Source: Vulcanimicrobiia bacterium
GTDB taxonomy: Bacteria > Vulcanimicrobiota > Vulcanimicrobiia > Vulcanimicrobiales > Vulcanimicrobiaceae
Direction: 5' to 3'
Assembly (NCBI GenBank): GCA_024281075.1
Contig: JAMXLK010000007.1
Span: forward strand, 1 to 33,974
DNA: 33,974 nucleotides
Shown piece after piece: positions 18,227 through 26,125 of the stretch. The notes beneath the pieces are model-generated. The model did no database searches. It was not told the DNA's origin and was given only the letters and a program-made list of their open reading frames with translations. Position numbers and translations under genes: made by a program. Within the stretch, counting starts at the first letter, position 1. Each line of letters begins with the position of its first letter.

Positions 18227-18353
18227 TCTCGAGCGCAGAACGCCCGAGTCCCATCAGTTGAGTGCGCGGAGCCCCAACCGACGGTCCGGCCCCGCTAGGT
18301 AATCAAAGGTTCGCCCTCATCGGAGGGAACGGTCACAACAAATCATTTTGCTT

Positions 18354-18596
18354 CTACTTTTTGCACAGGCTTTCTATTAAACCATATTCTGCCGCCGAAG
18401 CGCCAAGCCCCGGGTAACGCCGATTCTTTCGCGCGCGTTCCGCGCACGCGGTCGAACAGAGGTACGCACCGCGTCCTGCCTGCTTGCGCCGCGGATTGCC
18501 GTCGGGCAGCCAGCCCCCCGGCCGGCGGACGAAGCGCACCAGCGCACGTTGGGCGAAACGCGTGCGGCAGCCCACGCAGGTCCGGACCGGTTCTAT
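18354..18596 (-). CDS. ylxR: YlxR/RnpM family RNA-binding protein (probable AUA start)
   Basis: A small protein of about 80 residues between nusA and infB. The conserved sequence is [19 protein letters not shown] and [17 protein letters not shown]. The B. subtilis homologue (RnpM) binds the RNase P RNA and affects its activity. The only standard start in frame is GTG at 18575, but it would remove the conserved RTC. The frame stays open upstream to a stop at 18641 with no ATG, GTG or TTG. An ATA at 18596 gives [11 protein letters not shown], lies six bases after a strong AAGGA site, and overlaps the nusA TAG stop by four bases (ATAG), the same geometry as the NTGA overlaps elsewhere in this operon. 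I place the start there. The GTG 18575 start (73 residues) is the conservative alternative. Confidence 0.85.
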   Translation of the reverse strand: MEPVRTCVGCRTRFAQRALVRFVRRPGGWLPDGNPRRKQAGRGAYLCSTACAERARKNRRYPGLGASAAEYGLIESLCKK

Positions 18597-19816
18597 TCGT
18601 CTTCCTTCCCGAGGCGTTCGCGGCGGAACTCTTCGAGTTTACGGATGAGCTCCGCATCGATCTCTTCACCCGACGGCGCGACCGGCGTCTCGACGGCTTC
18701 GGCGGCAGGCGCGGTTTCCGTCGCGACGCGTTCTTCGCGCTCGGCGAGATAGCGCTCTCGCGCTTGCGCCGATTCCGTCTCGGTCGCGATATCGAGGCGC
18801 CAGCCGGTGAGCCGTGCGGCCAGGCGCACGTTCTGACCGTCGCGGCCGATCGCGAGCGACAACTGATAATCGGGCACGATGACGAGTGCGACGCCATCGT
18901 CCTCGAAGAGCTCCACACCGATCACCTTTGCGGGCGCGAGGGCGTTCGAAATAAAGGCTGCGGGTGCCGCGTCGTAACGAATGATGTCGACTTTCTCGCC
19001 GCGCAGATTATCGGTTACGTTTGCGATACGACTCGACTTTGGACCCAGGCAGGCTCCGATCGGATCGACTTCGGGACGATTGCTCTTCACCGCGACCTTC
19101 GAACGGCTTCCGGGATCCCGCGCGATCGCCATAATTTCGACGGTGCCGTCGGCAATCTCGGGCACCTCGAGCTCGAGCAGACGCTGCACGAGCCCTTCGG
19201 CCGCGCGCGAGAGAATGACTTGCGGACCCTTCGGCGATTTCTTCACGTCCAAGACGTAGGCGCGAATAAAATCGTTGATGCGGTACGCCTCGCCAGGCAC
19301 TTGCTCGTCGAGGTACATGACCGCCTCGTCGCGACCCTCGAGCGTGATGAACATATTGCGCTGCTCGTAGCGTTGGACCGTGCCGGTGACCAAATCGTTG
19401 AGCTTACGAACGTATTTGTTATATACCGTGTCGCGCTCGGCTTCGCGTATGCGTTGTACGATAACTTGCTTGGCGGTCTGCGCGGCGATGCGTCCGAAAT
19501 CTTTCGGCGTCACTTCTTGGTCGTAGTAGTCGCCGATCTGATAGGGTTTGCCGGACTCCTTAACGGAAATTTCCAGCTTCGGATCCTGCACGTCTTCAAC
19601 GACGGTCCGCCGATGGAAGACGCGATAGGCTCCGCTCTGCCGATCGACGATCACGATGGCGTTGGATTCGCTTCCGAAGTGGCGTTTGTACGCCGTAAGC
19701 AAAGCAGCTTCGAGCGCCTCGAGCAGCATCTCGAATGAGATGTTCCGATCCTTCGCAATCGACTGAAGGACGTCGATGAGTTTTTCGTCAGTTACGGTGT
19801 TTTCTGTCGTTGGCAT
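18593..19816 (-). CDS. nusA: Transcription termination/antitermination factor NusA
   Basis: A 407-residue RNA polymerase-binding factor. The N-terminal domain begins [24 protein letters not shown] and runs to about 130. The S1 domain follows ([17 protein letters not shown]). KH1 has [22 protein letters not shown] and KH2 has [21 protein letters not shown] Glu/Ala-rich C-terminal tail has no acidic AR repeats. The frame is open upstream, but ATG 19816 gives the usual NusA start. This start lies 29 bases inside the rimP 3' end, a strong sign of co-translation. The stop overlaps the proposed ylxR AUA start. Confidence 0.96.
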   Translation of the reverse strand: MPTTENTVTDEKLIDVLQSIAKDRNISFEMLLEALEAALLTAYKRHFGSESNAIVIVDRQSGAYRVFHRRTVVEDVQDPKLEISVKESGKPYQIGDYYDQEVTPKDFGRIAAQTAKQVIVQRIREAERDTVYNKYVRKLNDLVTGTVQRYEQRNMFITLEGRDEAVMYLDEQVPGEAYRINDFIRAYVLDVKKSPKGPQVILSRAAEGLVQRLLELEVPEIADGTVEIMAIARDPGSRSKVAVKSNRPEVDPIGACLGPKSSRIANVTDNLRGEKVDIIRYDAAPAAFISNALAPAKVIGVELFEDDGVALVIVPDYQLSLAIGRDGQNVRLAARLTGWRLDIATETESAQARERYLAEREERVATETAPAAEAVETPVAPSGEEIDAELIRKLEEFRRERLGKEDE

Positions 19817-20327
19817 GCCTTTGTTTCCGTTGAAGTTTGTCGCGCGTGAGATCGGCCCGCGGATCGTATTCCAGATTCGCCGCTTTGATCGCCGCCATTG
19901 GAAGAAGGAGCTCGCCGGCATCGTTCTCCACGACCACCGTCTCGCCGCGCAATCCGCGCAACGTTCCGCGGTGCGTCTTGCCGCCGTTGACGGTGAGCGA
20001 CGTCACCACTCGCACACGTTCGCCAATAAAGCGCTCGTAGTCGGCGCTGCGCAGCAGCGGCCGCTCGAGACCCGCGGACTCCACTTGCAGCGTGTACTCC
20101 GCATCGCCGAGCTGCGCGTTCAGCCGCGCCGCAACGCGCTCGCAAAGCGACAAATCTGCGCCGCCGGGGCGATCGATCGTGACCCTCAACGCCGTGGCGC
20201 CGCGCACGGGTCGTGCGGAATGTGCGACGATTTCGAGCCCGGCGAAGGACGCATCGTGCGCGATTGCGTCGAGCTCTCGTTCGAACGCCGTCGTCACCGC
20301 AGAATTGCCTCGCGCCACGCTTCTCAT
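19788..20327 (-). CDS. rimP: Ribosome maturation factor RimP
   Basis: A 30S-assembly factor of about 179 residues from the ATG at 20327. The N-terminal domain has FAGLEIVAHSARPVRGATALRVTIDRP and LCERVAARLNAQLGDAEYTLQVESAGLERPL, which holds the family's S-x-GxxRPL motif. The C-terminal SH3-like domain contains GERVRVVTSLTVNGGKTHRGTLRG and ETVVVENDAGELLLPMAAIKAANLEYD. No clear ribosome site sits at a good distance; in-frame GTGs at 20318 and 20300 are alternative starts. It is preceded by a long hairpin-rich leader and overlaps nusA by 29 bases. Confidence 0.92.
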   Translation of the reverse strand: MRSVARGNSAVTTAFERELDAIAHDASFAGLEIVAHSARPVRGATALRVTIDRPGGADLSLCERVAARLNAQLGDAEYTLQVESAGLERPLLRSADYERFIGERVRVVTSLTVNGGKTHRGTLRGLRGETVVVENDAGELLLPMAAIKAANLEYDPRADLTRDKLQRKQRHANDRKHRN

Positions 20328-20404
20328 CTTCCGTAAGCCTGCTCTCTGAAGCAGCGAAGCGCGGGCAAGACCCACGCTCCGTATTAGACCGTCTTAAAGG
20401 ATAC

Positions 20405-20445
20405 CGAAAAGAACGACGGGCCGCAACCCCACGTGGGCGCGGCCC
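20405..20445 (-). terminator. Intrinsic terminator or attenuator hairpin before rimP
   Basis: GGGCCGC (20445-20439) pairs with GCGGCCC (20424-20418). An inner CCC/GGG stem closes an ACGT loop. The 3' side continues GTCGTTCTTTTC, a moderately T-rich tract. It sits between the promoter at 20629-20657 and rimP (20327), so full termination here would silence the operon unless it is conditional. Confidence 0.5.
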
Positions 20446-20622
20446 CTCATTCTGTTTACCTATCTTTGCGAATTGCGCCCCGCCGGTTGTCGTCCGGCTG
20501 CCGTGGGCGCGCTCTCGGCGCCCCTACTCGGCGCTGTTTCGCGGGCTTGCGTAGCCCGGCGGATCTTGCGGTTCCAACCGCCCTCCTTCGTATTTTACGA
20601 AGCGTACCGGCCATTCCGGCAC
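20405..20622 (-). ncRNA. Structured leader or small RNA upstream of rimP (candidate)
   Basis: Between the TonB-like gene and rimP there are 347 bases without a confident gene. The predicted RNA folds into a string of local hairpins. Stem arms (plus-strand positions) are 20604-20610/20616-20622, 20586-20592/20596-20602 (CTTCGTA-AAA-TACGAAG), 20568-20573/20576-20581, 20542-20547/20553-20558, 20505-20510/20518-20523, 20482-20486/20494-20498 and the terminator-like 20439-20445/20418-20424. A good promoter lies immediately upstream and a terminator-like hairpin at the end. I recognise no known riboswitch, 6S, SRP, tmRNA or RNase P signature. It could be an attenuator for the rimP-nusA-infB operon or an independent RNA of about 215 nt. 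A 32-codon frame (20524-20622) overlaps it. Confidence 0.5.
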
Positions 20623-20628
20623 GTTAAA

Positions 20629-20657
20629 ATTGTAGTGCGACAAAGGTCGAAATTCAA
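20629..20657 (-). promoter_or_regulatory. Sigma-70-like promoter of the rimP-nusA-infB operon leader
   Basis: On the minus strand a -35 box TTGAAT (20657-20652) and a -10 box TACAAT (20634-20629) are separated by exactly 17 bases. TACAAT matches the consensus at five of six positions and TTGAAT at four of six. The expected start point is around 20622. It lies just downstream of the TonB-like stop codon, as expected for a promoter serving rimP and the genes after it. Confidence 0.6.
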
Positions 20658-20674
20658 GCGGGAAACACCACCGT

Positions 20675-22111
20675 CTACGGCGACGAAACGGGCGACGGAA
20701 CGAACGGCACCAGGCGTCTGCCGTCGCATGGCTGCGAAACCATTCCGTCAACGATCGGCGCGATGCCGGCATCGAACGGACCGAGCGGTTGCGACGACCG
20801 CCCGCCGCCGCCAATGCTGATCTGCGTACCGTTTGCGGGGCCGGCCCACGTGCCGTTTTGAACGACCGGCGGCACGCTGCTTCCGTCGTTGGCAGCGGAC
20901 GCGTAGCCGCCGCGCACTGCCTGTGGATAACGCACGAGCCAGCCGCTGCAGATCGTCGTCGGGCCCTCTTTGCGCGCGGCAATCACCCACATCTTCACCC
21001 GAGCCTCATTGCCGGTACCGCGCACTTCGTACATATACTTGGTCTTCGCAAGCACGTCGGGCGGCGGCGTTGGCTCGAGGCGTCCGCGCAGCGACAAATT
21101 GGGCGTGTACGATTTCGCGGTCGGATTCACGGGGTTATGCGGAAGCAAGGAGCGCAGCTTCGCATTGATGTTCGCGGGCGCGCTCGTTGCCCTCGGACGG
21201 CTCGTGGCGCGCGCGACCGGCACCGGCGTCGGGCGTATGGTGACGGGCCGCGCGGGCGCGGGCACCGTCTTTGTCGCCGCTCCGGGTTGCGGACCCGGCG
21301 ACGCTCCGCCGCTGGGACCGGGACTCGGCGCCAGGCCGGTCGTGCGAGAGACGGCTGCCGCGGTGGTTGTTGGGCCTGGGCTCGGTATGCCGGGCCGCTC
21401 TGCCGGCGGCGCGGAAGCGCGCACGGCGGGCGCAGCCGAAGCGCTCGGCGCCGGGCTCGCACGTGCGGGCGCCGCGGCCGTCGGCGACGCTTTGGGTACC
21501 GCAGGCGCCGGAGTCGCCGCAGCGACGGTGGCCCGCACGACGGGTGCCGGCGGCTTCTGCGTCGGGCGCGCCGACGGAGCGGCGGTCGGCGCGGGCGACG
21601 GTGCGGCGGTCGGGGGCGCTTTTACGGCGACGGCAAGCGGCGCGACGCTGGGAACGTTCACTGGCGCGGCCGGAATTTCGGGGCTCGGCTGCGTCTCGAA
21701 AATATTCTGCGTCGGCTGAGGGTTCGGCTGAGGTGACTGCTGCGGAATCGGACGGGGGTTGGGCGGAGCCGTCGGCGCGACTTTCGCCAGCTCGTGCCGG
21801 TTCGACGGCAAGCGTTGCGTTTGCGGCTGCGCCAACGGCGCGTGGCGCACAGGTGCAATAACGGGCGCGTGCGGAACGGGCGGAACGGCACGCGTCGCAG
21901 CCGGTTGATTGGCGACGACGATCGGCGACGTTCGTGTAACCGTAACGACCTCGCCGCCCGCAACGCTTTCCGTCGCGCCTTCCTGCGAAGAACTGCTCAA
22001 CACGGAAAAGAGCAGCAGCGCCAAGAGCAAGTGGACCAGGAGCGAGGTCAGGAAGCTCCCGGCGAGTCGCTCCGGATATCGGCGATCCCGTGGATCGCGT
22101 TGCAGATGCAC
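20675..22111 (-). CDS. TonB-like envelope-spanning protein with unknown C-terminal domain
   Basis: A 478-residue protein. A basic cytoplasmic N-terminus (RDRRYPERLAGS) is followed by one membrane helix (about 20-40, LTSLLVHLLLALLLFSVL), the layout of TonB/TolA N-termini. Residues about 70-330 are a long Pro/Ala/Thr/Ser-rich stretch that could span the periplasm. The last 130-140 residues (from about NINAKLRSLLPHN) look folded and contain two cysteines (TTICSGW, SQPCDGR), but they do not show the TonB C-terminal signature. It may transmit force or position to an outer-membrane partner; this is inferred from layout only. The GTG start has no visible ribosome site. It is divergent from pyk. Confidence 0.75.
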   Translation of the reverse strand: MHLQRDPRDRRYPERLAGSFLTSLLVHLLLALLLFSVLSSSSQEGATESVAGGEVVTVTRTSPIVVANQPAATRAVPPVPHAPVIAPVRHAPLAQPQTQRLPSNRHELAKVAPTAPPNPRPIPQQSPQPNPQPTQNIFETQPSPEIPAAPVNVPSVAPLAVAVKAPPTAAPSPAPTAAPSARPTQKPPAPVVRATVAAATPAPAVPKASPTAAAPARASPAPSASAAPAVRASAPPAERPGIPSPGPTTTAAAVSRTTGLAPSPGPSGGASPGPQPGAATKTVPAPARPVTIRPTPVPVARATSRPRATSAPANINAKLRSLLPHNPVNPTAKSYTPNLSLRGRLEPTPPPDVLAKTKYMYEVRGTGNEARVKMWVIAARKEGPTTICSGWLVRYPQAVRGGYASAANDGSSVPPVVQNGTWAGPANGTQISIGGGGRSSQPLGPFDAGIAPIVDGMVSQPCDGRRLVPFVPSPVSSP

Positions 22112-22116
22112 GAGAA

Positions 22117-22136
22117 GCGTTAAGTGCGCTTAATGC
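22117..22136. promoter_or_regulatory. Imperfect palindrome in the TonB-like/pyk divergent region
   Basis: GCGTTAAG-TGCG-CTTAATGC is a near-perfect inverted repeat (seven of eight pairs) in the 66-base gap between the divergent TonB-like and pyruvate kinase genes. It is where a dimeric repressor could control either gene. The TTAA spacing is 10, not 11, so it is not a Pho-box match. Chance is possible. Confidence 0.3.
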
Positions 22137-22177
22137 ACCGCAGGAGCCTGCCTTTACCGGCGCACAAGGCGCACGTC

Positions 22178-23611
22178 ATGGAACCGATTCTGCAAAAGCG
22201 CACGAAGATCGTCGCGACCGTCGGACCGGCGTCGCGCGATCCGGCGATTTTGCGATCGCTCTTCGTATCCGGCGCCAACGTGCTGCGACTGAATTTTTCG
22301 CACGGCGAACCGGAAGAACACGGCCGCGTTATCGAGGCTGCGCGTGCCATCTCTGCCGAGCTGGGCATTCATACTGCAATTTTGCAGGATCTACCCGGGC
22401 CGAAAGTGCGGACCGGGCCGCTCGCCGACGGCGTGACGTCGGTTCGGCTCGACCGCGGCGCGCGTTTCGTCATTACCTCCGAGCCGGTCGCCGGTACGGC
22501 AGAGCGAGTCGGCACGAACTATCGCGATCTTCCGTCCGACGTCGCCATCGGCAAGCGGCTTTACTTACAAGATGGGCAAATCGCGTTGCTCGTCGTCGCA
22601 AAGAGCGCAACGGAGATCGATACGACCGTCGAATTCGGCGGAAACCTGCGCGCGTCGGTCGGGATCAACTACCCCGACGGCTCGCTCAACATTCCGTCGG
22701 TGACCGAGCGCGACTTCGAGTTCCTGGCGTTTGGCCTGCAGCGCGGTATCGACTACGTCGCGCTCTCGTTCGTGCGCTCGGCCGAAGACGTCGAACGCGC
22801 CCAGGCGTTCATGGCCGAGAAAAATCAGCGCGTGCCGGTTATCGCAAAGATCGAAAAGCACGAAGCGCTTGCCGAGCTCGACGATATTATCGCCGTCGCC
22901 GACGGCATCATGGTGGCACGCGGCGATCTGGGCATCGAAGTCCCGATCGAAAGCGTTCCAATCATTCAAAAAGAGATCATCGCCAAGTGTAATCGCGCGA
23001 GCAAACCGGTCGTCACGGCGACGCAGATGCTCGAATCGATGGTCGCGTCACCGCGGCCGACGCGCGCCGAAGCAACGGACGTCGCGAACGCAATTCTCGA
23101 TGGAACCGATGCCGTGATGCTTTCCACGGAGACCGCGCTCGGCGCGTATCCGACCGAGGCGGTGCGGACGATGGCCGAAATCGCGCGCGAGGTCGAGCAG
23201 CATTACCCGCACGCGTCGCTGCGCGACCGGCGCTTGGAGAACATCGAGCCGACGATCGCATCGACGATCGCCGAAGCGGCGACGCGAGCCAGCACCGAGC
23301 TGCACATCCCGTACATCGTCACCGGAACGACGACCGGAAACACCGCCCATCACATTGCGGCGTTTCGGCCGCGCGCACGGATCGTCGCGCTCACGCCCGA
23401 GCCGCGCGTCGCGCGCCGCCTCGCGCTCCTCTGGGGCACGGAATCGCTCATCATCGACCAATACGCGTCGATCGACGTCTTACTCTATATGACGGAACGT
23501 CAGATGGTGCGTGAAGGGTTGGTGCGCTCCGGCGACTTGATCGCCTTCACGACCGGAATGCCGGTTGGGTCCGGCGGGACCAACGTGCTGAAGATCCACC
23601 AGATTCCGTAA
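22178..23611 (+). CDS. pyk: Pyruvate kinase
   Basis: A 477-residue glycolytic enzyme that converts phosphoenolpyruvate and ADP to pyruvate and ATP. Motifs in order are RTKIVATVGPASRD, VLRLNFSHGEPEEH, LQDLPGPKVRTG, the B-domain, IAKIEKHEAL (catalytic Lys), MVARGDLGIEVP, TQMLESM and GTDAVMLSTETALGAYP. The C-terminal regulatory domain is present, with no PEP-utiliser extension. An ATG at 22124 would add 18 residues, but ATG 22178 has AAGG upstream and gives the normal MEPILQKRTKIV beginning. It ends one base from the convergent recN stop, with no room for a terminator. Confidence 0.96.
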   Translation: MEPILQKRTKIVATVGPASRDPAILRSLFVSGANVLRLNFSHGEPEEHGRVIEAARAISAELGIHTAILQDLPGPKVRTGPLADGVTSVRLDRGARFVITSEPVAGTAERVGTNYRDLPSDVAIGKRLYLQDGQIALLVVAKSATEIDTTVEFGGNLRASVGINYPDGSLNIPSVTERDFEFLAFGLQRGIDYVALSFVRSAEDVERAQAFMAEKNQRVPVIAKIEKHEALAELDDIIAVADGIMVARGDLGIEVPIESVPIIQKEIIAKCNRASKPVVTATQMLESMVASPRPTRAEATDVANAILDGTDAVMLSTETALGAYPTEAVRTMAEIAREVEQHYPHASLRDRRLENIEPTIASTIAEAATRASTELHIPYIVTGTTTGNTAHHIAAFRPRARIVALTPEPRVARRLALLWGTESLIIDQYASIDVLLYMTERQMVREGLVRSGDLIAFTTGMPVGSGGTNVLKIHQIP

Positions 23612-23612
23612 G

Positions 23613-25283
23613 CTAGGCATTGCGGGCAAGCAGCGCACGAGCGTGCCGCAGCGCCGCATCGTGCGATTCGCCCGACAGCATGCGCGCGATTTCCGTTTCG
23701 CGTTCTTTTTTGCCGGCAATCGAACGGACGACGATCGTCGTCTCGCGTTTACGCTCGATTTTTTCCAGAACGTAGTGGCGATCGGCCCACGTCGCCAGCT
23801 GCGCCAAATGGGTGACGCAAACGACTTGGCCGCGACGACTCAGGTCGCCGATGCGCGCACCGACCGCAGTGGCGGTAGCGCCGCCGATGCCGGCGTCGAT
23901 CTCGTCGAAAACCAGAGCACTGGCGGAATCGCGAGCGCCCGCGAGCACGACGACGATTGCGAGCAAAACGCGGGAGAGCTCGCCGCCCGAGACAACGCGC
24001 GAGAGCGGACGCGCCGGCTCGCCGGCGTTGGCGGCAAAAAGAAACTCAATGCGCTCTGCACCGCTCGGGCCGATACGATCCAGCGGCTGGAGACTCACCT
24101 CGAACCGCCCCGACGCGAGCGCCAGCTCGGCAAACTCCGCAAGAACGCGTTTGCTCAATTTCGTTGCCGCGTGCGTCCGTGCCGCGCTCAACGCGGCGGC
24201 GGCTTCCCGCAGCTCTCGGTCGGCGGCCGCTGCACTCTCTCCCAGCTCCGCGACGCGGCGGTCGCGGCCTTCGTACTCGTCGACGGTTGCCCGCGCGCGG
24301 TTCGCCGCTTCTGCGATTCCCTCGACCGAATCGCCGTACTTGCGCTTTAAGCGTGCGATGAGTTCGAGGCGTGCGTTCACGGCTTCCAACTCGGCCGGAT
24401 CGTATTCCGCGGCGTCGAGCGCGCGCGATAGTTCGGACGAAAGCTCCACCGCTTCGGACTGCAGCGCTTCGGCGCGTTGAGTGAAGTCGCGGAGCGATGC
24501 ATCAAATTTCCCAACGGCCGCGAGCGCTCCGGCGGCATTCCCCAACGAACCCGTTGCTCCGCGCTCGTCGCCCGCAAGCGCTTCGTGCGCCGCATGGAGT
24601 GCGGCGGCAATGCGCTCGACGTTGTCGAGATACTCCCCGCGCTCCCGCAGCCGCTCCGGCTCGCCCGCTTCGATGCGCGCTTCTTCGATCTCGCGGATCG
24701 CGAACGCCGCGTCATCGTAGCGCTCGCGCGCGCGGCGATCGTCTTGTTCGAGCCCTGCGAGCTCCGCGGCGAGCTCGTGCGCGCGCGCGTACGCCGCCGC
24801 AACCCGTTGGCGAAGCATCAAGGCTGCGTCTCCCGCAAAGCGATCGAGCAATTCGAGATGATACGCGGGCGCGAGCAACCGCTGTGCCTCGTGCTGGCCG
24901 ACGATCTCCACGACCGCATCGCGAAGTTCGCGAAGCTGTGCCGCGGTCGCCGTGCGGCCGTTAAGCCGCAGCGTCGAGCGGCCGCCGTCGCTCATCTCGC
25001 GTGCAACGGTCCCGTCCTCGCCGCGATCGAGCTCGAATCCCTCGGCTGCAAGGCGTTCGCGCAGCGCTTCGTCGGGATCGAATACGAGCGTTACCTCTGC
25101 CTTACGCGCGCCGCGCCGGACGACGTCGCCGCCGGCACGCGCGCCCAGCGCAAAATCCAACGCTCCGATCAGCATCGTCTTTCCCGAACCGGTCTCGCCG
25201 GTGAAGATCGTCGCGCCCGTGTCGAACTTGACGTCGGCATGCTCGATGAGTCCGAAATCCTCGATCAGCAGCTGCCTTAGCAC
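23613..25283 (-). CDS. recN: DNA repair protein RecN
   Basis: A 556-residue SMC-like ATPase for double-strand break repair. Walker A GETGSGKT is at 29-36. Two long Ala/Glu/Arg-rich coiled-coil arms (about 155-370) flank a central turn. The C-terminal ATPase half has the signature SRVVSGGELSRVLLAI and Walker B LVFDEIDAGIGG, followed by VTHLAQLA. The length is normal. The start is GTG at 25283, nine bases after nadK. It is the last gene of the long minus-strand operon. Confidence 0.96.
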   Translation of the reverse strand: MLRQLLIEDFGLIEHADVKFDTGATIFTGETGSGKTMLIGALDFALGARAGGDVVRRGARKAEVTLVFDPDEALRERLAAEGFELDRGEDGTVAREMSDGGRSTLRLNGRTATAAQLRELRDAVVEIVGQHEAQRLLAPAYHLELLDRFAGDAALMLRQRVAAAYARAHELAAELAGLEQDDRRARERYDDAAFAIREIEEARIEAGEPERLRERGEYLDNVERIAAALHAAHEALAGDERGATGSLGNAAGALAAVGKFDASLRDFTQRAEALQSEAVELSSELSRALDAAEYDPAELEAVNARLELIARLKRKYGDSVEGIAEAANRARATVDEYEGRDRRVAELGESAAAADRELREAAAALSAARTHAATKLSKRVLAEFAELALASGRFEVSLQPLDRIGPSGAERIEFLFAANAGEPARPLSRVVSGGELSRVLLAIVVVLAGARDSASALVFDEIDAGIGGATATAVGARIGDLSRRGQVVCVTHLAQLATWADRHYVLEKIERKRETTIVVRSIAGKKERETEIARMLSGESHDAALRHARALLARNA

Positions 25284-25292
25284 GATGAACCT

Positions 25293-26120
25293 CTAACGAC
25301 GAGGGTCCTTGATGGAAACGCCCCAGAGCATTTTTGCCTCGAGCCGTTCCAGGAAATGCAAGGGCGCCGTCCGTGCGAAGTGAACGCGTTTGGGGTGCAG
25401 CCGGATCGCCACGCACGAGTTCGGCGCGACCTCGCAGAGCACGTCGCCGTCGCACTCCAAGTGCGCCTGCGCCGACTCCAAATCCGACGTGATCTCGATG
25501 CGCGACGTCGACGGAACGATTAATGGCCGCGAAAAGAGCGTATGCGGCAGCAGCGGTACGACGCCGAACGCGTCGACGCTGGGTGCGATCAGCGAACCAC
25601 CCGCCGAGAGAAAATAGGCCGTCGACCCCGTCGGGGTCGCGACGCAAATGCCGTCCGCGGCGATTTGCGTCGAAGCTCCGTCGTCGACGCGCAGTCCAAA
25701 CGGAACGAGCCGCGATACTTCACCCTTGCGCACGACGACGTCGTTCAGTGCGAAGAACTGCCGATCGCCGTATTCGGCCTGCAACGCGGTGCGTTCGTCC
25801 ATGAAGAGACCGCGTTCGACGAGCGACGGGAGATCGTGCAGTCGCGGATCGTCCTCGTCGAGTTCGGTGAGAAAACCCAAGCGGCCCGTGTTGATGCCGA
25901 GCAACGGCACGTCGTGCACGATCGCTAAGCGCGCGGCCCGCAAGAGCGTGCCATCCCCTCCGACGGTAATCATCAGCGCGGCCTGCGCGACATTCTTGCC
26001 GTCGACGACCTCGAAACCGTTCGCGCGAAAGTCGGAGGCAATGCGCGTTCCGATCGTGCGGGCATGCTCGCGCTCCGCGTCCACGTACAGCCCGACGATC
26101 TTCTTCTCGACTGCAAGCAT
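25293..26120 (-). CDS. nadK: NAD kinase
   Basis: A 275-residue ATP-NAD kinase that makes NADP. The GGDGT motif is at 54-58 (TVGGDGTLLRAAR). LGINTGRLGFL, ALNDVVV (Asp in place of the more common Glu of the NE motif) and the glycine-rich TPTGSTAYFLSAGGSLIAP follow. The order tlyA-nadK-recN is conserved in many phyla. It lies five bases after tlyA. Confidence 0.96.
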   Translation of the reverse strand: MLAVEKKIVGLYVDAEREHARTIGTRIASDFRANGFEVVDGKNVAQAALMITVGGDGTLLRAARLAIVHDVPLLGINTGRLGFLTELDEDDPRLHDLPSLVERGLFMDERTALQAEYGDRQFFALNDVVVRKGEVSRLVPFGLRVDDGASTQIAADGICVATPTGSTAYFLSAGGSLIAPSVDAFGVVPLLPHTLFSRPLIVPSTSRIEITSDLESAQAHLECDGDVLCEVAPNSCVAIRLHPKRVHFARTAPLHFLERLEAKMLWGVSIKDPRR

Positions 26121-26125
26121 TGCCG

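Noticed and set aside
18227-18353. Possible terminator or riboswitch in the 127-base ylxR-infB gap
   Set aside because: Only a weak GTTC/GAAC hairpin near 18308-18332 is visible, with no T-run and no recognisable motif.
18764-19738. 324-codon plus-strand frame antisense to nusA
   Set aside because: nusA is certain from its S1 and KH domains; this is a GC-rich shadow frame.
20376-20674. tRNA, tmRNA, SRP RNA, RNase P RNA or 6S RNA in the rimP leader
   Set aside because: None of the conserved core sequences of these RNAs is present and the fold is a row of short hairpins, not a cloverleaf or long rod.
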